Shown here: one piece after another, positions 59,902-64,000 of the stretch
How positions within the stretch are numbered: position 1 is the stretch's first letter
How the letters are laid out: each line of letters begins with the position of its first letter
Assembly (NCBI RefSeq): GCF_901000735.1
Contig: NC_081541.1
Coordinates: forward strand, 9,911,055 to 9,975,054
Direction of reading: 5' to 3'
Length of the DNA stretch: 64,000 nucleotides
Source: Corylus avellana
Lineage: Eukaryota; Streptophyta; Magnoliopsida; Fagales; Betulaceae
Made by a program: the position numbers and the translations under genes
Notes under the pieces: generated by a model
What the model was told of the DNA's origin: nothing
Seen by the model: only the letters and a program-made list of their open reading frames with translations
Database searches by the model: none

Positions 59902-62285
59902 ATGAATGTAATGATAACTACTTCCTTTTTTCTCCTGCTATTTTCGAATTTCTGCAGCTTACACGCTCAGATTCCTCCCAACATAAGCTTAGGTTCCAAC
60001 ATCACTGCTGGATCGAATATTTCTTGGCGGTCCCTCTCTGGAGATTTTGCATTCGGATTCTACCCTCTCCCCAACGGTCACTACCTTGCTGGGATCTGGT
60101 TTGACAAAATTCCAGAGAAAACTCTAGTCTGGTCAGCCAACCGTGACTGGCCGGCAGAACCTAATTCATCGATTCAACTGAATGATGCCGGAAAGCTTGT
60201 GCTCGTTAATGGTAGTAATCAAACACTATATAGTGCCAGTGAAGCTGCTGCAAGTTCAGGCATCATGCAAGATAATGGTAACTTTGTCTTGAAAGATAGC
60301 AGTAATAAAACCATTTGGCAGAGCTTTGATTTTCCAACGGACACACTCTTACGAGGACAGACTCTAGCTAAAACCGGAAAGCTGTTTTCCAATGCAAATG
60401 GATCTTCAGATTACTCAACTGGGAATTTCAAGCTGGAATTGCAGTGGGATTCAAAGTTGGTGCTCTCTGCACACCGCTTCTCTCATCCTGCTTATCGGAT
60501 CATAGAAATCTCAACCGAAAATGTTATACTGGTGTTTAATGGTGCTAGTGCTTTCATGTACCTTGCCAATAGCAGTACTATTGACCATAGTATTTACTCT
60601 TTAACTGAGAAGGTTCCAACCCCAATTGAAGACTACTACCACCGAGCCACGGTTGATGATCATGGTAATTTCCAACAATATGTTTACCATAAAAGAAATC
60701 GCAATGGATGGACGAGCGTGTGGAGATTTGTTGATGACCCTTGCCGCGTGACTACTGTATGTGGCCTCAATGGCATGTGCAGAGCTTCATTGGATAATAA
60801 AACGATGGCCTGTAGTTGCATACCAAGCTATATCAGGTTGGATCCAAGTAATGTATCCAAAGGATGCCACCCAGAAAACGTGCTGAATTATTGCCAAGGC
60901 CCTTCCATGAGCAACTTCAAGCTGGAGGTAATTGATGATGCTGAATTCGAATCTGATGGGTTTGAAATGGCTCAAGTGAAAAACGTCTCTGTGGAGGGAT
61001 GCAAGAAGGCTATTATGGATGATTGTTATACCTCGGCTGCTTCCTGGGTGAATTCTACTTGTAACAAGAAGCGGATGCCTTTGCTGAATTCCAGAAAGAG
61101 TGCTTCCAGCAAAGGTAAAACGGCACTTATCAAGGTGCCGTTGAGGGTGCGTGAGCCGGATCTTCCAAAAGGTACAGAAAACAAGAAATTTCGGGTGCGG
61201 GTTCTTTTGGAGATTGGCCTTATAATTAGTGCTTCACTTGCTTTCTTGTTTGGAGCCGTTGCCGTATACTATCATCCTGCAGCTCGAAATCTGATGATGA
61301 AGAAAAAGCGGTTATCAAACTCTAACGCCATTGGGATTAACTTCCGGGAGTTCACATTCGAGGAGCTGCGTGTAGCAACAAATGGGTTTAGTAAGATTCT
61401 AGGCCGAGGTTCTTCTGGAAGAGTTGACGGTGGCACTCTAACTCTGAAAGATACTGAGATTGACATCGCTGTGAAGGAGCTGACGAAAGGCATTGAGAAA
61501 ACAGAGAAGGAATTTGCAACAGAGCTCAAGATAATTGGTCGTACCCATCACAAGAATTTGGTAAGACTATTGGGTTTTTGCATTGAGAAGGATCACCGAT
61601 TTATGGTTTTAGAGTTAATGCCAAATGGAGCATTGTCTCATTTAGAGTTAATGCCAAGGAGGGAGAGCGACCCAATTGGAATCAGAGGGCTGAAATAGCG
61701 CTGGGAATAGCAAGAGGCTTGCGGTACTTGCATGAAGAATGTGAGACTCAGATCATACACTGTGACATCAAGCCCCAGAATGTGCTACTTGATGTCAATT
61801 ATACTGCGAAGATATCAGATTTTGGGTTATCCAAGCTTTTGAACAGAGATCAAACAAGAACTGACACAAACATTAGAGGAACAATGGGGTATATTGCACC
61901 GGAATGGCTGAGGAGTGGACCTATAACCAGCAAAGTGGATGTTTACTGTTTTGGTGTGATGTTAATTGAGACAATTTGTGGAAGAAGGCAAGTGGAATTG
62001 AGCCGGGTGGAGGAAGAGAGTGGAAAGGACGATCTGATTCTTTCAGATTGGGTTATAAGTTGCGTGAAATCTGGGAAGCTAGAGATGGTGGTGGGGCATG
62101 ACCCAGATGTATTGAGCGATTTCAAGAGGTTTGAGCGAATGGCCTTGGTGGGATTATGGTGCATTCATCCGGATTCCATTCTCAGACCCTCTATGAGGAA
62201 AGTGACACAAATGCTTGAAGGAAAAGTGGAGGTTGGGATCCCACCGCTGGTTTATGATCCAACCGCAAACTATCTGAGTTATTAG
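59902..62285 (+). pseudogene. Tandem G-type lectin receptor kinase with a frameshifted kinase domain
   Basis: A paralogue of the upstream gene in the same layout: signal peptide (MITTSFFLLLFSNFCSLHAQ), B-lectin domain ([30 protein letters not shown]), EGF/PAN-like part, membrane span (IGLIISASLAFLFGAVAVYY) and kinase N-lobe (LGRGSSGRVDGG, Lys in IAVKEL). After LELMPNGALSH the sequence repeats TTAGAGTTAATGCCAA (61609-61624 and again 61642-61657) in place of the usual FLFGE segment. The frame then runs to a TAG at 61696. The correct frame resumes at once (ERPNWNQRAEI, then [24 protein letters not shown]) and is open to the stop at 62285. As assembled, the product is a 598-residue receptor without a kinase C-lobe. 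It is either a recent pseudogene or a base/assembly error, because everything else is intact. Confidence 0.85.
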
Positions 62286-63430
62286 TTTGTTGATGGTCTG
62301 TACTTGGTTAATTTCATCATGTATCCTAGCTCAAGCTTACTATATATGAGCCACCTTTATACTTAAGTCTATATAATATATATGGTGATGTAATCTTTCC
62401 AACTATAATTTCATAAGGAGTAGTAATCCAAGCCTAATAGTAATAGATTTGTTTCTTGTTGAGTCAAATTTGTTTATTCTCCTAATCTTCCTTGTTGGCG
62501 CCAGTAGTAAGCCTCAAACATTTTCAAACAGCGTTCCAAATAACATGCATTTTGGTTTTGAAGAAAGTTGTCAATCATTTCGGTATATAGAAGATATTAT
62601 AGCGACCAGACCACCATAGTTGTTCAATCTTGCATTAAAGGGTCTAGTGGGTGCTGCTCGCTGGTGGAACTTCTTCATTATGGTTCGCACTAGGCTTAAG
62701 TACGTCATCCTTTTCCTCTTGTGTGGACATGCCAAAAAAAAAAAAAAAAAAAGAGAAGAAGAAGCTAACTTGGGAGCTAACTTTTGTGGGGTTTGATAGC
62801 CAACTACTTGTACAACCCTAACTACATCCTATAAGCCTAAAACGTTTTTTTACCTCAAATTTTTGTTCATGGAAACTAGCTCCCAACTTAACAACTTCAA
62901 AGTAGGTTTCATTTATCTCGGTCCCTTCCCTTTGGTAGACGTATGTACGTACCTAGCGCGCACTTGCATACACAAAGTAGTGATAGTAACTTGTAAGCCA
63001 CAAACCTATCACATAAATGGAATGAGTACGTAATAGCTACAACCTACAAAGCCTTAAAGCTAGCTTTTCACTTAAAAATTTTGTGGTCATGCCTAGAATA
63101 AATATTAGGTTTACAAAACTCACAAATTAACAACACCATTAAGTTTTAAAAAGATGGTTGCGTTCAATCTTCCCTGTCCTTACGTTTTGGTTGTGCCATG
63201 TGGTCTGTGCTATTCTAGTGGTTGCATGGTTTTTTACTCAAACCCATACCCAAACTCTTCTCCAGTTTCCCCCCCCCCCCAAAAAAAATTTCACACGATC
63301 GGTGCACTGCTTCATCTTCATTAATGTGAGATTTTCCATTATACAAGAAACTCCAAAATCATTCAATTAATTAATACTCGAAAGACAAAAAAAAAAAGAT
63401 TTCTCAGAAATGTTCATCCCAAAGTAGCTA
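62286..63430. other. Intergenic DNA
   Basis: The 3'UTR of the receptor kinase, then A/T-rich DNA with a poly-A tract at 62735-62751 and a C-run/A-run at 63268-63287. No gene was recognised. Confidence 0.4.
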
Positions 63431-63438
63431 TTGCCATC

Positions 63439-63660
63439 ATGGCTGAATGGGCCATGGCCAAGTTATTAAAGAACCCAAGGGTCCAAAAGAAGGCCCAAGA
63501 GAAGCTGGACCGCATGCATAATCGGACTTCTCAAGCCCTCCCTTACTTACAATGTGCTATTCTGTTTTTATTTTATTTTGGGATGCTTGCAATCTTGACG
63601 GGTGGTTTACGCTACAAAGATCTCCTTGATGTAACCCAAATGCAATTGAGATACTTGTAA
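63439..63660 (+). pseudogene. Cytochrome P450 fragment (CYP98A-like relic)
   Basis: MAEWAMAKLLKNPRVQKKAQ, then EKLDR and, shortly after, LPYLQC reproduce the I-helix/J-helix segment of plant P450s, closest in my recollection to CYP98A (p-coumaroyl shikimate 3'-hydroxylase). About ten residues that normally separate DR from LPYLQC are missing. After LPYLQC the similarity ends, and a TAA closes the frame at 63658-63660. No heme-binding Cys region and no N-terminal half are present, so this is a relic. Confidence 0.7.
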
Positions 63661-63787
63661 TCTTGTCCGTTGGAAAATTATAGCAAATGATGTCATTATT
63701 GAATGAGCTGAGAAATTATTTTATTCTTCAACTGTTAAACCCTTCTTAATTTATTTATGGTTCGCATTATGATAATTACATAAAATC

Positions 63788-63992
63788 CTAGCCTTGGGCG
63801 GTGCAGTTAGGCCCTGGTACAACACTGGGAGCTCTTGTTTTAAGTACTGGATTGCTGTCAAAGAAATTGTTAGGCCGTAGCTCAAACCCACCACTTAACG
63901 TTGGCATCACCGGAAACTCATCTTGGGAAGGGACATGATGGAATCCAATTGTGTACCACAATACTATGTCCTTGTTTTCAATCTCCCTATTC
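63788..63992 (-). CDS. Second copper amine oxidase, last exon only (gene runs past the window)
   Basis: On the minus strand, an acceptor GCGCAG ends at 63993. It is followed by [20 protein letters not shown] and [20 protein letters not shown], which contains the third copper-ligand His pair (GFHH). The tail ([20 protein letters not shown], then QG) is longer than and different from the complete gene at 43556-46795, so it is a distinct paralogue rather than a recent copy. All other exons lie beyond base 64000. Confidence 0.9.
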
Positions 63993-64000
63993 CTGCGCAT

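Noticed and set aside
1..64000. CRISPR arrays, operons, rRNA genes, organellar inserts
   Set aside because: None seen. The gene structure and repeat content are those of plant nuclear DNA.

Overview
The window is nuclear DNA of a flowering plant, most likely a woody eudicot. Genes carry GT-AG introns with AT-rich interiors. Intergenic DNA is A/T-rich and full of small transposons, SINEs and microsatellites. The gene families are plant-specific (G-type lectin receptor kinases, GH17 glucanase, plant copper amine oxidase). The species cannot be read from the sequence. One 100-base run of N (18911-19010) shows that this is scaffolded assembly.

Layout. 144-278 is the last exon of a gene that begins before the window. 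3652-8335 (+) is a nine-exon SurE-type 5'-nucleotidase/phosphatase. 8.5-12 kb is transposon-rich (hAT derivative, LTR-like DNA, a Mutator-type MITE with a 9-bp target duplication, a SINE). 12906-13303 (-) is a two-exon gene for a 68-residue protein. 15.5-22.2 kb holds a foldback transposon and a 3.14-kb block present twice, once on each side of the N gap. 22.2-28.3 kb has no recognisable gene. 28524-31453 (+) is a seven-exon SEC14/CRAL-TRIO protein. 33758-35023 (-) is a broken beta-1,3-glucanase gene. 35922-37640 (-) is the truncated Hsp70 known as HSP70-8, with a 5'UTR intron and a tandemly duplicated promoter/leader.

43556-46795 (+) is a complete copper amine oxidase gene. Behind it lies a direct duplication (47405-49154 and 53521-55693). 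Each copy keeps a scrap of a last amine-oxidase exon, and a decayed 4.4-kb hAT transposon sits exactly at their junction. 56473-58863 (+) is an intact single-exon G-type lectin receptor kinase. 59902-62285 (+) is its tandem paralogue, broken by a small duplication/frameshift in the kinase domain. 63439-63660 contains a cytochrome P450 relic, and 63788-63992 (-) is the last exon of a second amine oxidase.

The genes do not form one pathway. The right half looks like a region of local gene birth and death: amine oxidase copies and relics, a receptor-kinase pair and a P450 relic. The amine oxidase and non-RD lectin receptor kinases are of kinds linked in plants to apoplastic H2O2 production and defence signalling, but a joint role here is only an inference. 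I found no clearly undescribed biological system. The strongest leads are the hAT element at the duplication junction, the probable false duplication around the N gap, the duplicated HSP70-8 promoter/leader, and the possibly lost (or mis-assembled) receptor kinase.
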